Source: Lachnospiraceae bacterium
GTDB lineage: Bacteria; Bacillota; Clostridia; Lachnospirales; Lachnospiraceae
NCBI GenBank assembly: GCA_014804365.1
Contig: JAAUZX010000017.1
Span: 72,659 to 121,627 of the forward strand
DNA length: 48,969 nt
Direction of reading: 5' to 3'
Positions 34,393-43,737 of this stretch are shown here, piece by piece (the first letter of the stretch is position 1; every line of letters begins with the position of its first letter). Under the pieces are notes generated by a model. It was given only the letters and a program-made list of their open reading frames with translations. It searched no databases and was not told the DNA's origin. The translations under genes were made by a program, and so were the position numbers.

Positions 34393-34498
34393 AATGTTTT
34401 ATCTCCAATCTATAGTATAGTTATAGTGCGATAATGCACAATGTGTACGGAATAATATGTATCATCTGCAGAGACTTTATTGTCCTGCAAGATGAGTA

Positions 34499-34530
34499 CT
34501 CTGCCAGCATATTGGCAGAGCGTATTTTTT
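34499..34530. terminator. Hairpin after rubrerythrin gene
   Basis: Perfect CTCTGCCA / TGGCAGAG arms (34499-34506, 34513-34520) with a 6-base loop, then CGTATTTTTT on the plus strand. Located at the 3' end of the minus-strand rubrerythrin gene. Confidence 0.55.
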
Positions 34531-35068
34531 AACCAAAGTATCTCTTCAGCAGACCTTCAAATGCCTTGCCGTGTCTAGCCTCATCTCTTGCCATCTCGTG
34601 AACGGTGTCATGGATTGCGTCAAGGTTAGCAGCTTTAGCACGTTTTGCCAGATCAAACTTACCTGCGGTAGCGCCGTTTTCGGCATCGATTCTCATTTCC
34701 AGATTCTTCTTCGTGGAATCTGTTACAACTTCGCCGAGCAGCTCGGCAAATTTAGCAGCGTGCTCAGCCTCTTCCCAAGCAGCTTTCTCCCAGTATAAGC
34801 CGATCTCGGGATATCCTTCTCTGTGAGCAACTCTTGCCATAGCAAGATACATACCTACTTCTGTACACTCGCCGTTGAAGTTAGCGCGAAGATCAGCCAT
34901 GATATCCTCGCTGACACCTTTAGCAACGCCTACAACGTGCTCGGCAGCCCATTCTCTTTCGCCTGCCTGTGCCGTAAACTTCTCAGCCGGTGCGTTACAT
35001 ACCGGACACTTCTCCGGAGCGGAATCACCTTCGTGAACATAGCCGCATACCTGACATACAAATTTCAT
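34529..35068 (-). CDS. Reverse rubrerythrin
   Basis: 179 residues with the domains in reverse order: rubredoxin-like Cx2C...Cx2C at the N-terminus (C5, C8, C21, C24) and a ferritin-like di-iron domain after it, with Glu ligands in [41 protein letters not shown] and [17 protein letters not shown]. In clostridia such proteins reduce hydrogen peroxide and oxygen to water using NADH through rubredoxin. AAAAGGAG precedes the ATG. A TATAAT lies on the minus strand upstream with a poor -35, as expected of a PerR-controlled promoter. Confidence 0.95.
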   Translation of the reverse strand: MKFVCQVCGYVHEGDSAPEKCPVCNAPAEKFTAQAGEREWAAEHVVGVAKGVSEDIMADLRANFNGECTEVGMYLAMARVAHREGYPEIGLYWEKAAWEEAEHAAKFAELLGEVVTDSTKKNLEMRIDAENGATAGKFDLAKRAKAANLDAIHDTVHEMARDEARHGKAFEGLLKRYFG

Positions 35069-35199
35069 AGTCGTATTCTCCTTTTCTCTTGATAAATTAT
35101 ATTGTAAGACGTTGTGTAAAAAACATACACGCCTTATCGTTCTGTGACAAATTATGGTAATTTAGCAATAACCTTCAACTATTGTACCATGAAAGAAAT

Positions 35200-35601
35200 T
35201 TATGATAAAGTTTTTTTACGACATTCACCGCACATGCCATAGAAGTATGTGACATGGCCGATAATCTCTCCGTCAAACTTTGCATTGACGGCTTCCATTG
35301 TCTCTGCAATCCGCTCGAGGCCGTCAGCCTTAAGGTCAATCACGCTTCCGCATTCTGTACAGACGAAATGGTAATGATCAGAAATGTCCGCGTCAAAATG
35401 GTCAACGCCGTCTCCTACCCGAAGCCGCTTGATTTCTCCCAGATCAGCTAACAGTGAAAGGTTACGATATACGGTGCCAAGGCTGATATTCGGGTATTCA
35501 TGTCTGACATTCATGTATACCACATCGGCAGTGGGATGATCTTTGCGGGTCATCAGGAAGTCCTTTATGACTTGCCTTTGTCTGCTGTATTTTAGCGCCA
35601 T
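35200..35601 (-). CDS. perR: Fur-family peroxide regulator (PerR-like)
   Basis: 133 residues. Winged helix in the first 80 residues (LKYSRQRQVIKDFLMTRKDHPTADVVY, ISLGTVYRNLSLLADLGEI), then the metal-binding and dimerisation domain with HFDADISDHYHFVCTECG and MCGECRKK: the two CxxC pairs hold structural zinc, and the D/H residues form the sensing Fe/Mn site. PerR rather than Fur or Zur is favoured by the rubrerythrin/rubredoxin neighbours and by a PerR-type box upstream. AAGGGG precedes the ATG. Confidence 0.87.
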   Translation of the reverse strand: MALKYSRQRQVIKDFLMTRKDHPTADVVYMNVRHEYPNISLGTVYRNLSLLADLGEIKRLRVGDGVDHFDADISDHYHFVCTECGSVIDLKADGLERIAETMEAVNAKFDGEIIGHVTYFYGMCGECRKKTLS

Positions 35602-35621
35602 TGCGGTTCCCCTTTTTCAAA

Positions 35622-35638
35622 ACAGTAATGATTACTAT
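35622..35638 (-). promoter_or_regulatory. PerR-box-like operator
   Basis: AGTAATGATTACT (35624-35636) is a perfect 6-1-6 inverted repeat, centred on TAATnATTA like the Bacillus PerR box. It lies about 21 bases before the PerR start, suggesting autorepression. Confidence 0.65.
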
Positions 35639-35766
35639 TTCTGAAATTAATATAGCAGACAAGCCGTGGCATGTCAACTTAAACCCGGAAGTTAATAAAT
35701 TTTTTATAAGATTATCAAATATGTTTTATTTCTTACCTGTCAAAATGTGATATATTAATTATAAAA

Positions 35767-35802
35767 AATTGAGCTATGCTCAATTACGAGCTACGCTCAA
35801 TT
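35767..35802. repeat. Tandem AATTGAGC palindrome
   Basis: AATTGAGC-tat-GCTCAATT (35767-35785) followed by ACGAGCTAC and a second GCTCAATT at 35795-35802. Same arms as 24887. It lies in the leader of the sensor kinase gene at 35845. Confidence 0.6.
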
Positions 35803-35844
35803 ACGGGCAATACGGAAGGATGTGGAAAGAAAGGAGATATTTCA

Positions 35845-37341
35845 GTGAAGTTTAGAACAAGGCTTCTGGTCACGTCGCTGACCATTGTGCTGGTGCCTCT
35901 TTTGCTGACAAGCATTGCGTTCCTCTTCGTGGGAGGGCATGTGGAAGATGCGGAAGAAGAGTTTGGCATTTTAGATGGAAATAATCTTTCTATTTCCTAT
36001 ACGATAGAGAATTACAGCCATGTCACGGAGGAAGTGTTAAAGGCAGTTAAGGATCAGATTGCGCTGGATTCTTCGAAGCTGGAAGATAAGGAATATTTAA
36101 ACGAGATCAGCGGGGAGCTCAACAACAGGATCTCGTATATTATTGTAAGGAAAAAAAACAGGCTTTACTATACAGGTAATGAGCGGGCGGCAGAGAGAAT
36201 ATTTGAAATGCTGCCGGAATACGGCAATGAGGTGCCGGATTCTGAGACTGGATACTATTACAATGACAGAAGGAAACTGGTGAAGCAGGTTGATTTTCAG
36301 TTTACGGACGGGAGTGAAGGAAGTTTCTTCATTGTGACCAGCGTCAATTCGCTGATTTCCAAAAATGCGCTGACGAAGATGATCTATGCGTTTATTTTGG
36401 TACTGTGTCTGACCAGTATCCTGCTCACACATTGGATTCAAAGAGGTATTTTTACTCCGATTAATCAGTTAAATACTGCCATGCAGAATATCGCGGAAGG
36501 CAATTTGGAATACATGCTGCCTACCGAGGAAAAGGGGGAAATCGGTGAACTCTATCGTAACTATGAGGATATGAGGCTTCGATTGAAGGAATCCACGGAC
36601 GAGAAATTTGAACATGAGCAGAAGAATAAGGAGCTGGTCAGCAACATTTCTCATGATCTGAAAACGCCGATCACATCGATCAAGGGATATGTAGAAGGCA
36701 TTATGGACGGTGTTGCCGACACACCGGAGAAGATGAATAAGTACATTAAGACCATTTATGATAAAGCGAATGACATGGACCGCCTGATTAATGAGTTGAC
36801 GACTTATTCCGGAATTGATAATAACAGGATTCCCTATACATTCCGCCGTATCAATGTGGCCGATTATTTCGGGGATTGTATTGAAGAGGTCGGGCTGGAT
36901 CTGGAATCCAAGAACATTCAGTTGAATTATGAAGCGTTGATTGAACCGTCTACGCAGATCATTGCAGATCCGGAGCAGCTTAAGCGCGTGATCAATAATA
37001 TTATCAGTAATAGTGTAAAATATATGAACAAGGACAAGGGCGTTATTGATATCCGTATTCTGGACGAGCTGGATGCCATACGGGTAGAGATCGAGGATAA
37101 CGGCATGGGTATAGCGGCGAAGGATCTGCCGAATATTTTCGAGAGGTTCTATCGCACAGACGCTTCCCGTAATTCTTCCAAGGGCGGCAGCGGGATCGGG
37201 CTGTCTATTGTCAAAAAAATTATCGAAGATCACGGCGGCTATATATGGGCGACCAGCAAGGAGGACGAGGGAACCTGTATGCATTTTGTGATCCGGAAAT
37301 ATCAGGCACCGGAGGAAGATGTGGGCGGAACAGTACAATAG
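35845..37341 (+). CDS. Membrane sensor histidine kinase
   Basis: 498 residues. TM1 about 9-30, external region of about 150 residues, TM2 about 180-200, HAMP (201-255), H-box SNISHDLKTPITSIKGY with phospho-histidine near 270, N-box NNIISNSVKYM near 390 and G-boxes DNGMGI and GGSGIGLSI. GTG start at 35845 with AAAGGAG nine bases upstream; there is an in-frame ATG at 35776 but it lies in the palindromic repeat. It precedes its response regulator, an order opposite to the first pair in this window. Confidence 0.93.
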   Translation: MKFRTRLLVTSLTIVLVPLLLTSIAFLFVGGHVEDAEEEFGILDGNNLSISYTIENYSHVTEEVLKAVKDQIALDSSKLEDKEYLNEISGELNNRISYIIVRKKNRLYYTGNERAAERIFEMLPEYGNEVPDSETGYYYNDRRKLVKQVDFQFTDGSEGSFFIVTSVNSLISKNALTKMIYAFILVLCLTSILLTHWIQRGIFTPINQLNTAMQNIAEGNLEYMLPTEEKGEIGELYRNYEDMRLRLKESTDEKFEHEQKNKELVSNISHDLKTPITSIKGYVEGIMDGVADTPEKMNKYIKTIYDKANDMDRLINELTTYSGIDNNRIPYTFRRINVADYFGDCIEEVGLDLESKNIQLNYEALIEPSTQIIADPEQLKRVINNIISNSVKYMNKDKGVIDIRILDELDAIRVEIEDNGMGIAAKDLPNIFERFYRTDASRNSSKGGSGIGLSIVKKIIEDHGGYIWATSKEDEGTCMHFVIRKYQAPEEDVGGTVQ

Positions 37342-37411
37342 ACAGAGACATTGCCGGATGATTTCTGCGGGAATCATATGGCAGCAGGAAAGAGGAGAAA
37401 GGACGAAGATT

Positions 37412-38101
37412 ATGAGCAAAATATTGATCATAGAAGATGAAGAGGCGATTGCAGACTTAGAGAAAGATTATCTGGAGTTGAGTGATTTCGAGGTGACGAT
37501 CGAGAACACCGGAGATAAAGGGCTTGAGACTGCGCTGGGCGGAGATTTCGATCTGGTGATCTTAGATCTGATGCTGCCGGGTATAGACGGATTTGAGGTA
37601 TGTAAGAAGATCCGTGAGGAGAAGAATATACCGATTATCATGGTATCTGCCAAGAAAGATGATATTGACAAGATCAGAGGTCTGGGGCTGGGTGCGGATG
37701 ATTACATGACGAAACCTTTCAGTCCCTCCGAGCTGGTAGCGAGAGTCAAGGCACATATGGCGCGCTATGACAGACTGGTGGGCAGCAATCAGAAAATTAA
37801 CGATATCATTGAGATCAGAGGACTTAAGATTGACAAGACGGCGAGAAGAGTCTATGTGGACGGTGAGGAGAGAATTTTCACCACGAAGGAATTTGATCTT
37901 CTGACTTTCTTAGCGGAGAATCCGAACCATGTGTATTCTAAGGAGGAACTGTTCCGCGAGATCTGGGATATGGATTCCATCGGGGATATTGCTACAGTCA
38001 CGGTGCACATTAAGAAGATTCGCGAGAAGATTGAATTTGATACTGCGAAGCCGCAGTATATCGAGACGATCTGGGGTGTGGGATATCGTTTTAAGATCTA
38101 G
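37412..38101 (+). CDS. OmpR-family response regulator
   Basis: 229 residues. Receiver with E8/D9, D52 (VILDLMLPG), S/T and K101 (YMTKPFSP), and a C-terminal winged helix with the RRVYVDGEERIFTTKEFDLLTFL start and TVTVHIKKIREKIE...TIWGVGYRF. It is the partner of the kinase ending at 37341. AGGAGAAAGG precedes the ATG at 37412. Confidence 0.94.
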   Translation: MSKILIIEDEEAIADLEKDYLELSDFEVTIENTGDKGLETALGGDFDLVILDLMLPGIDGFEVCKKIREEKNIPIIMVSAKKDDIDKIRGLGLGADDYMTKPFSPSELVARVKAHMARYDRLVGSNQKINDIIEIRGLKIDKTARRVYVDGEERIFTTKEFDLLTFLAENPNHVYSKEELFREIWDMDSIGDIATVTVHIKKIREKIEFDTAKPQYIETIWGVGYRFKI

Positions 38102-38153
38102 TATGATCCACTTTAAGTGCCTTAATGTTTCACGTTTAAAGTGAATCATACTA
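38099..38153. terminator. Large inverted repeat after the response regulator
   Basis: 18-base arms 38099-38116 and 38136-38153 pair with one wobble and a 19-base loop, starting at the stop codon. No T-run follows; it may be a terminator of another kind, a stability stem or an insertion-like palindrome. Confidence 0.55.
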
Positions 38154-38193
38154 ATATTGCGCAGCAGGCTGAGAGAAAGGCATGTATATTAGC

Positions 38194-38973
38194 ATGAATA
38201 CGGAGAGAATCCTTTACGAGGATAATGATATAATCGTGTGTCATAAGCCGGCGGGGATCGCGACGCAGACTGCCAGAGTCGGACAGGCTGATATGGTGAG
38301 TGAGATTACGAACTATCTGCTGCGCCCGGAGCATGGCAGAGGCAAGGGTAGACTGCAGGAAGATGACGGGCAGCAAAGTGAAGGTGGAAGACGGCAGGAC
38401 AAAACTTTACAGGCGATCCCCTATGTGGGTGTCGTTCACCGCCTTGATCAGCCGGTGGAAGGTATTCTTGTATTTGCCGGAAACAAGCGGGCAGCCGCCG
38501 AACTGAGCAGACAGATTGCGGAGAACTGCATGGAGAAATATTATTATGCGGTAATCTGCGGGCAGGAGCGGACCGACGGCGGCAGGCTGGAAGACTATCT
38601 GGTAAAAGATAACCGAACCAATATTTCCCGTATTGTGCCGCCGGAAGTCAGGGGCGCTAAGAAGGCAGTGCTGGAATATGAGATTCTGACTCGGAAAGCA
38701 GAGATTGCCCTTGCGAAGATTCGTCTCTACACCGGCAGGCATCATCAGATCAGGGTGCAGATGAGTCATGCAGGGATGAGTCTTCTGGGGGACTACAAAT
38801 ATGCTGATGCGCAGATTGTAAGAATATCGGAGCAGATGCGTGTCAAAGAAGTTGCGCTATGTGCCTGTCAATTATCTTTCCGACATCCGCGGACAGGGAA
38901 AAAGATGGATTTTAAGATCAGACCGGAGGGAAAAATTTTTCAGACAGAAGAATTTGAGCCCTATTATCCGTAA
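38194..38973 (+). CDS. RluA-family pseudouridine synthase
   Basis: 259 residues. RluA-type motifs: NDIIVCHKPAGI near the N-terminus, the catalytic VVHRLDQPVEGILVFA (Asp near 85), KYYYAVICG and the end motif LYTGRHHQIRVQMSHAG...GDYKY. It converts a uridine of rRNA or tRNA to pseudouridine; the exact site is unknown. A low-complexity insert (about 45-72, GRGKGRLQEDDGQQSEGG) precedes the catalytic motif. The ATG at 38194 is favoured over 38182, which abuts AAAGG. Confidence 0.92.
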   Translation: MNTERILYEDNDIIVCHKPAGIATQTARVGQADMVSEITNYLLRPEHGRGKGRLQEDDGQQSEGGRRQDKTLQAIPYVGVVHRLDQPVEGILVFAGNKRAAAELSRQIAENCMEKYYYAVICGQERTDGGRLEDYLVKDNRTNISRIVPPEVRGAKKAVLEYEILTRKAEIALAKIRLYTGRHHQIRVQMSHAGMSLLGDYKYADAQIVRISEQMRVKEVALCACQLSFRHPRTGKKMDFKIRPEGKIFQTEEFEPYYP

Positions 38974-39081
38974 AAATATCGAGTTGTACAAAGATTTTAC
39001 GCTGTCGGTAATTAGTTAGGCATATAACAGCCGTATAACATATTGAAAATATAATATAATATAGCAGTAGGAAACAAGAGG

Positions 39082-39108
39082 AACAGAGAACGAGATCTCT
39101 GTTTCTTT
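39082..39108 (+). terminator. Terminator-like hairpin in leader of the 39138 gene
   Basis: AACAGAGA / TCTCTGTT arms (39082-39089, 39096-39103) with a 6-base loop, then TCTTTTT, 30 bases before the ATG. It may end the upstream message or act as an attenuator. Confidence 0.6.
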
Positions 39109-39137
39109 TTACGTTATAGGAAGGTGTATCGATAATT

Positions 39138-40214
39138 ATGAATCTGCAGTCTATCTGGAATCACAAACTGATCAGAATATGTATCATCTTTGCAGGGGTC
39201 TGGTTTTTCTTCCGATATATTTTTACATTAGTTGCACCTTTTGTGCTGGCATTTCTTCTGATTACTTTTTGTTATCCGCTGCTACAGCGCATACAGCGAC
39301 GGATTCCGATTAAGAAGAAATTTCTGGCGGTGGGAATCATATTGCCGCTGCTCCTGTTTCTTATGGGTATTTTGTGGGTAATTATGATACTGGGAGGGAG
39401 ACAGCTGGAGGGACTTCCGGCATTCTGCACACAGATGGGGGAGAAGCTGGAGCTTTTCTTTCATCAGTGCTGCTGCGGACTGGACGGCAGATTCGGCTGG
39501 GACGGGCAGCAGATTGAACAGTTTGTAATCGAACAGATGACGGTTGTCATGGAGAATGTGCAGATACAGGTAATGCCACAGATTATATCTTCTTCTTATA
39601 ACTGCTTTAAGGGAATCTTTGCGGCGATCGGTTTCCTCGCTATTACGTGTATTGCAGCCTTCTTACTGGAAAAGGAGTATGCCGACATTGTTGGGACACT
39701 GAAAGGATCGGAAGAGCTGCGGCTAGTCTGGGCGGTAATAGAGGGTGTTATGTCTTATATCATTACTTTTATTAAGGCGCAGGGAGTAATCTTATTGATT
39801 ATCAGCGTGTTGTGCAGTATCGTGCTGAGCGTGGCAGGGGTGGCCGGGGGAATCATGTTTGGGATTCTGGCAGGAGTGATGGATGTACTGCCCTTTATCG
39901 GGACGGGCATTGTGCTTGTGCCGTTATCCTTGTGGCAGATGCTGAACGGACAGTATGGGAGGATGACGGTATGTCTGGTTCTGTATGGAATATGTATTCT
40001 GACAAGAGAGCTGTTAGAGCCGAAGCTGATCGGCAGGCAGATCGGTGTAGCGCCCGTCTTTATGCTGTCAGCGGTCTATGCAGGTATAAGACTGTTTGGC
40101 GTCGGCGGCATTATCAAAGGGCCTCTGGCGCTTATTGTTGTCGTGGAAATATGGAAAATTATGAATGCGAAACAGAGAGAGTTTGACGAAAAAGGGGTGT
40201 TGGATTATGATTAA
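39138..40214 (+). CDS. AI-2E / YtvI family membrane protein
   Basis: 358 residues with about eight membrane helices. Family features: an N-terminal pair of helices in LVAPFVLAFLLITFCYPL, a non-membrane middle region, and the C-terminal VLPFIGTGIVLVPLSLWQM and GGIIKGPLALIVV segments. Members of this family include transporters for AI-2-like molecules, Na+/H+ antiporters and sporulation protein YtvI, so the substrate is uncertain. AGGAAGGTG precedes the ATG. Confidence 0.9.
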   Translation: MNLQSIWNHKLIRICIIFAGVWFFFRYIFTLVAPFVLAFLLITFCYPLLQRIQRRIPIKKKFLAVGIILPLLLFLMGILWVIMILGGRQLEGLPAFCTQMGEKLELFFHQCCCGLDGRFGWDGQQIEQFVIEQMTVVMENVQIQVMPQIISSSYNCFKGIFAAIGFLAITCIAAFLLEKEYADIVGTLKGSEELRLVWAVIEGVMSYIITFIKAQGVILLIISVLCSIVLSVAGVAGGIMFGILAGVMDVLPFIGTGIVLVPLSLWQMLNGQYGRMTVCLVLYGICILTRELLEPKLIGRQIGVAPVFMLSAVYAGIRLFGVGGIIKGPLALIVVVEIWKIMNAKQREFDEKGVLDYD

Positions 40215-40267
40215 AAAAGTGGAGTTTTATTGTGACATGCGTTGAATAAGACAGATATTAAAATCGG

Positions 40268-42055
40268 ATGAAAAGAATGGAACGAACTTACATTAAATCA
40301 GAAGCGTTAGGGCGAGAACTGTCAGAACAAACAAATGCTGAACAATTAGCGGAAGATTTGCCGGAGTCGGACGCGGTGATGTCGGAGAGTGAAAGAGGCG
40401 GCTGGCACACGGATATCTGCCGAGGGATTATGATGGCATATTTCCTTGTAATGGCGTTGATATATCCTTTCTATGCGCCGGGCGGCTATACACTGATCGG
40501 TGATGTGAAGTACGAGTTTTTCCGCAACATCAGCCTGACGACGATTGCGGTGATGGCAGTCATCATTTTGGCCGCGATTCTGTGTCGGCGGGGCGAGCAC
40601 TGGCTGGTAAAGCATTATCAGACGATGTCTGTCACGGACTGGTTTGCTTACGGGTATTTTGTTGCGGTGATGCTGTCGTACCTTGGCTCTGCTTATAAAG
40701 AAGACGCGCTTTGGGGAGTGGAGGGATGGTACATGGGAACCATCACGCAGATGATATTTGTGCTGCTCTATTTCTTTTTCTCCCGTTATTTTTATTATAA
40801 CAGAGGTTGGATCGAGGTATGGCTGGCGGCATCGGTGGTGGTATTTCTGCTGGGAATCTGTAATCGGTATTCTGTCTATCCGATCATGATGGAGGGACAG
40901 ACTGATACATTTATTTCTACGCTTGGTAATATTAACTGGTTCTGCGGTTACTGGTCTGTGGCGGCATCGATCGGAATCACATGGTATTGGTGCAGCGCCG
41001 GCGGGTGGGCTCGTCTGCCTGCAGGTATTTATAGTATGATTGCCATGCTCAGCGGTGTGACGCAGGGCAGTGACAGCGCATATCTTGTTTTTGCAGCGAT
41101 ATTTATTGTTTTGTTTCTGTTGTCGTTTCATAACGGTCATAAGATGTACCGCTTTCTGGAGCTGTGCATGATGTTTGCCGTAAGCTGCCGGTTAGGGCGG
41201 GTTCTGCGATATATTCCGGCGCTGGATTATAATTATGGACCGGCAGACGGAGGATCGCGTATTACTGCGGCGTTGCTTGACGGCAATGTCACACTGTGGG
41301 CACTTGCAATTCTTATACTGTGTTATGGGCTGCTTCGTGGATTGGACAGGGCTTCTTATATTTTTGTGGACAGCAAGGCGGGCGGTTCTGCCAGCACGGG
41401 TATTTGGCGTCTGTTGCGAGGACCTTATATGGGAAAGCACGGGCAGAGGGGCGTTGTCGCGGTAGGTGTGAGCGTTGTATTACTCTGTGTTATAACTGCT
41501 TATCTGTTTCACAACGGTATTCTTCATGTCAGGGGAGCGGCAGGGACAGCGGAGGAAGAGAGCGGGTTCCTGCTTATCTTTAACGAAGACTGGGGAAACG
41601 GCAGAGGAGCCGCGTGGAATTGTGGTATCGATGCGTATCGGAACATGGATACATTACATAAGGTTGTGGGCATAGGACCGGATTGTTTCGCGGATTATGT
41701 GTATGACGTGCCTATGCTGGCGCAGAGGCTGGCGGACAGCTTTGCTAATCAGCGGCTGACTAATGCGCATAATGAGCTGCTTACACAGCTTGTCAATGTG
41801 GGAGTGATTGGTTTTCTGTGCTATATGGGACTCTTTCTGAGCGCGTTCCTAAGATGTATGCGCAGGGCGGATAAACAGCCGGTTCTGTATATGTGTGCGG
41901 TGGGCATATTGGCGTATGCGGCACATGGTATGGTCAGTTTTCAGCAGGTACTCAATACGCCTTATATTTTTATCTTTATGGGGATCGGGGAACGATTCTG
42001 TCGGAGTATGGATAAGCGTGCAAAAGACGGGATAACAGAAACGTGGGAAAAGTGA
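40268..42055 (+). CDS. O-antigen ligase/polymerase-like membrane protein
   Basis: 595 residues with 10-12 membrane helices. The characteristic periplasmic segment of the Wzy/WaaL superfamily is present: EDWGNGRGAAWNCGIDAYRN (about 440), VVGIGPDCFADYV and LTNAHNELLTQLVNVGVIGF (about 498). Such proteins polymerise or transfer glycan chains on lipid carriers or the cell wall. N-terminal 50 residues are soluble and acidic. The paralogous gene follows 3 bases later. The ATG has only a weak binding site. Confidence 0.85.
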   Translation: MKRMERTYIKSEALGRELSEQTNAEQLAEDLPESDAVMSESERGGWHTDICRGIMMAYFLVMALIYPFYAPGGYTLIGDVKYEFFRNISLTTIAVMAVIILAAILCRRGEHWLVKHYQTMSVTDWFAYGYFVAVMLSYLGSAYKEDALWGVEGWYMGTITQMIFVLLYFFFSRYFYYNRGWIEVWLAASVVVFLLGICNRYSVYPIMMEGQTDTFISTLGNINWFCGYWSVAASIGITWYWCSAGGWARLPAGIYSMIAMLSGVTQGSDSAYLVFAAIFIVLFLLSFHNGHKMYRFLELCMMFAVSCRLGRVLRYIPALDYNYGPADGGSRITAALLDGNVTLWALAILILCYGLLRGLDRASYIFVDSKAGGSASTGIWRLLRGPYMGKHGQRGVVAVGVSVVLLCVITAYLFHNGILHVRGAAGTAEEESGFLLIFNEDWGNGRGAAWNCGIDAYRNMDTLHKVVGIGPDCFADYVYDVPMLAQRLADSFANQRLTNAHNELLTQLVNVGVIGFLCYMGLFLSAFLRCMRRADKQPVLYMCAVGILAYAAHGMVSFQQVLNTPYIFIFMGIGERFCRSMDKRAKDGITETWEK

Positions 42056-42058
42056 TGT

Positions 42059-43663
42059 ATGAGCAATAAGATTGTAAAAAAAGATCAGAAGAAAGATTCT
42101 GCGGGTACCGGAGTTCAAGTCACAGAGCAGATCATAGAGTATTTGCTGGCCATAGTATTGCTTATTCTGTGCACTGCGGTGCCCTTCTACGCTTCGGATG
42201 GTTATCATCAGATCGGCAACGCCAAATTTGCGGCATACCGGACTGTCATGGTCGGCGGCGGGACGGTTTTGCTTACGGCAATGATACCGTACGGCATTTT
42301 CCGGATAAAAGAACATAGAAGGCCGCGAATATCCGTCACAGACGGATTTGTGCTTGCTTATTTGATATTATCGGGAATATCTGTAATTTCCGGAGGATTT
42401 TATCAGGATGCCCTGTGGGGATATACCGGGTGGAACATGGGATTGATGTCGCAGATCAGTTTCGTGCTGCTCTATCTTATGCTATCCCGATTCGGTAGAT
42501 ACTACCGTCTGATATTGGCGGTGTTATGTATAGTGGCCGGTATTGTTTACGGGATCGGAATCCTGCACAGACTACTGATCGATCCCATCGGTTTCTATGA
42601 CGGATTGTCTTATGGACAGAAAGCACAGTTCTTATCCACTCTGGGGCAGGCGTCATGGTATGGGAGTTTTCTCGGCGTGACGCTGCCGGTCGGCATTGGT
42701 GTGTTTCTGCACACGGATCGGAAAGAATGGCTGTGGGCAAGCGGTCTGTTTACTGCGCTTGGTTTCTGTACGCTGGTGACCCAGAACAGTGACAGCGCTT
42801 ATTTTGCACTGGCAGGCGCGCTGATTCTGCTGCTTGTGACGGTGGCTGGGGAGCGGGATAAGATGTGTCGGTTTATGGGTGTGCTTACGCTCTTCTTTGC
42901 CTCGGGAAAGGTTATGGCGATTCTTGTAGGGATTCGTCCGAATCCAGAGTTGAAGGTGGATTTTGTGACGAGACTGATGTGGGATTCGTGGATTACATGG
43001 TTTTTGTTTGGGATTTGTCTGGCTATTACGGTTTTGTTGTATGCCATGGGGATACAGGATATGGATCGACGTTATCCGGCAGACTTGATGAGAAGGGCGG
43101 GGCGGATGGTACCTGCTATAGCCGTGGCCGTAGTTTTGGGCATTGTGCTTGTGATCGGTCTGCAGGCTCGAGGTGCGCTGCCGCAGGCGGTATCGGACCG
43201 GCTGGCGGATGTCTCATATTTTAACTGGAATGACGATTGGGGAAACGGCAGGGGCAGGATATGGCGCTTCAGCGCGAAGCTTTTTGCAGAGGAAAAGGTC
43301 GGGCATAAACTTTTCGGCGTGGGACCAGACTGCTTTCATGCTTATGTCGAAGCGCATTATAATGAGGAAGAGGAATTGCTGTGGGGTACGAAGCAGCTGA
43401 CGAATGCCCATAATGAGTGGCTGAATATCCTTATTAACGGCGGAATTTTCGGAGCGGCGGCATATATTGGCATTTATGTGACGGAGATCAGACGACTTAT
43501 GTATGCGCATCGGCAGGAGGTTATGACGGCGGGAATCGCGGCGGCGATCGTGGCATATATATGCTATAACTTCTTCTGCTATCAGCAGGTGCTCTGTACA
43601 CCGTTTGTTTTTATCTGCATGGGAATCGGAGAGTATATCATAAGACAAGCAAAGAAAAAGTAA
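42059..43663 (+). CDS. O-antigen ligase/polymerase-like protein (tandem paralogue)
   Basis: 534 residues, about 11 membrane helices. The same order of motifs as the preceding protein: ALWGYTGWNMGLMSQISFVLLY, TLGQASWYG, NDDWGNGRGRIWRFSAKLF (about 391), FGVGPDCFHAYV and LTNAHNEWLNILINGG (about 448). The two arose by tandem duplication and have diverged. The start lies three bases after the previous stop, so they are cotranscribed. The reaction is presumably transfer or polymerisation of a glycan. Confidence 0.85.
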   Translation: MSNKIVKKDQKKDSAGTGVQVTEQIIEYLLAIVLLILCTAVPFYASDGYHQIGNAKFAAYRTVMVGGGTVLLTAMIPYGIFRIKEHRRPRISVTDGFVLAYLILSGISVISGGFYQDALWGYTGWNMGLMSQISFVLLYLMLSRFGRYYRLILAVLCIVAGIVYGIGILHRLLIDPIGFYDGLSYGQKAQFLSTLGQASWYGSFLGVTLPVGIGVFLHTDRKEWLWASGLFTALGFCTLVTQNSDSAYFALAGALILLLVTVAGERDKMCRFMGVLTLFFASGKVMAILVGIRPNPELKVDFVTRLMWDSWITWFLFGICLAITVLLYAMGIQDMDRRYPADLMRRAGRMVPAIAVAVVLGIVLVIGLQARGALPQAVSDRLADVSYFNWNDDWGNGRGRIWRFSAKLFAEEKVGHKLFGVGPDCFHAYVEAHYNEEEELLWGTKQLTNAHNEWLNILINGGIFGAAAYIGIYVTEIRRLMYAHRQEVMTAGIAAAIVAYICYNFFCYQQVLCTPFVFICMGIGEYIIRQAKKK

Positions 43664-43667
43664 AGAG

Positions 43668-43697
43668 ATTTGCGGCGGCGCGTTGCTTGCCGCAAAT
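43668..43697 (+). terminator. Hairpin between ligase and fusion genes
   Basis: ATTTGCGGC and GCCGCAAAT (43668-43676, 43689-43697) with a 12-base loop, without a long T-run; possible weak terminator. Confidence 0.5.
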
Positions 43698-43737
43698 TCG
43701 TTATACGCAAAAAGCAGCGCAGAAATGAGGAAAAACT

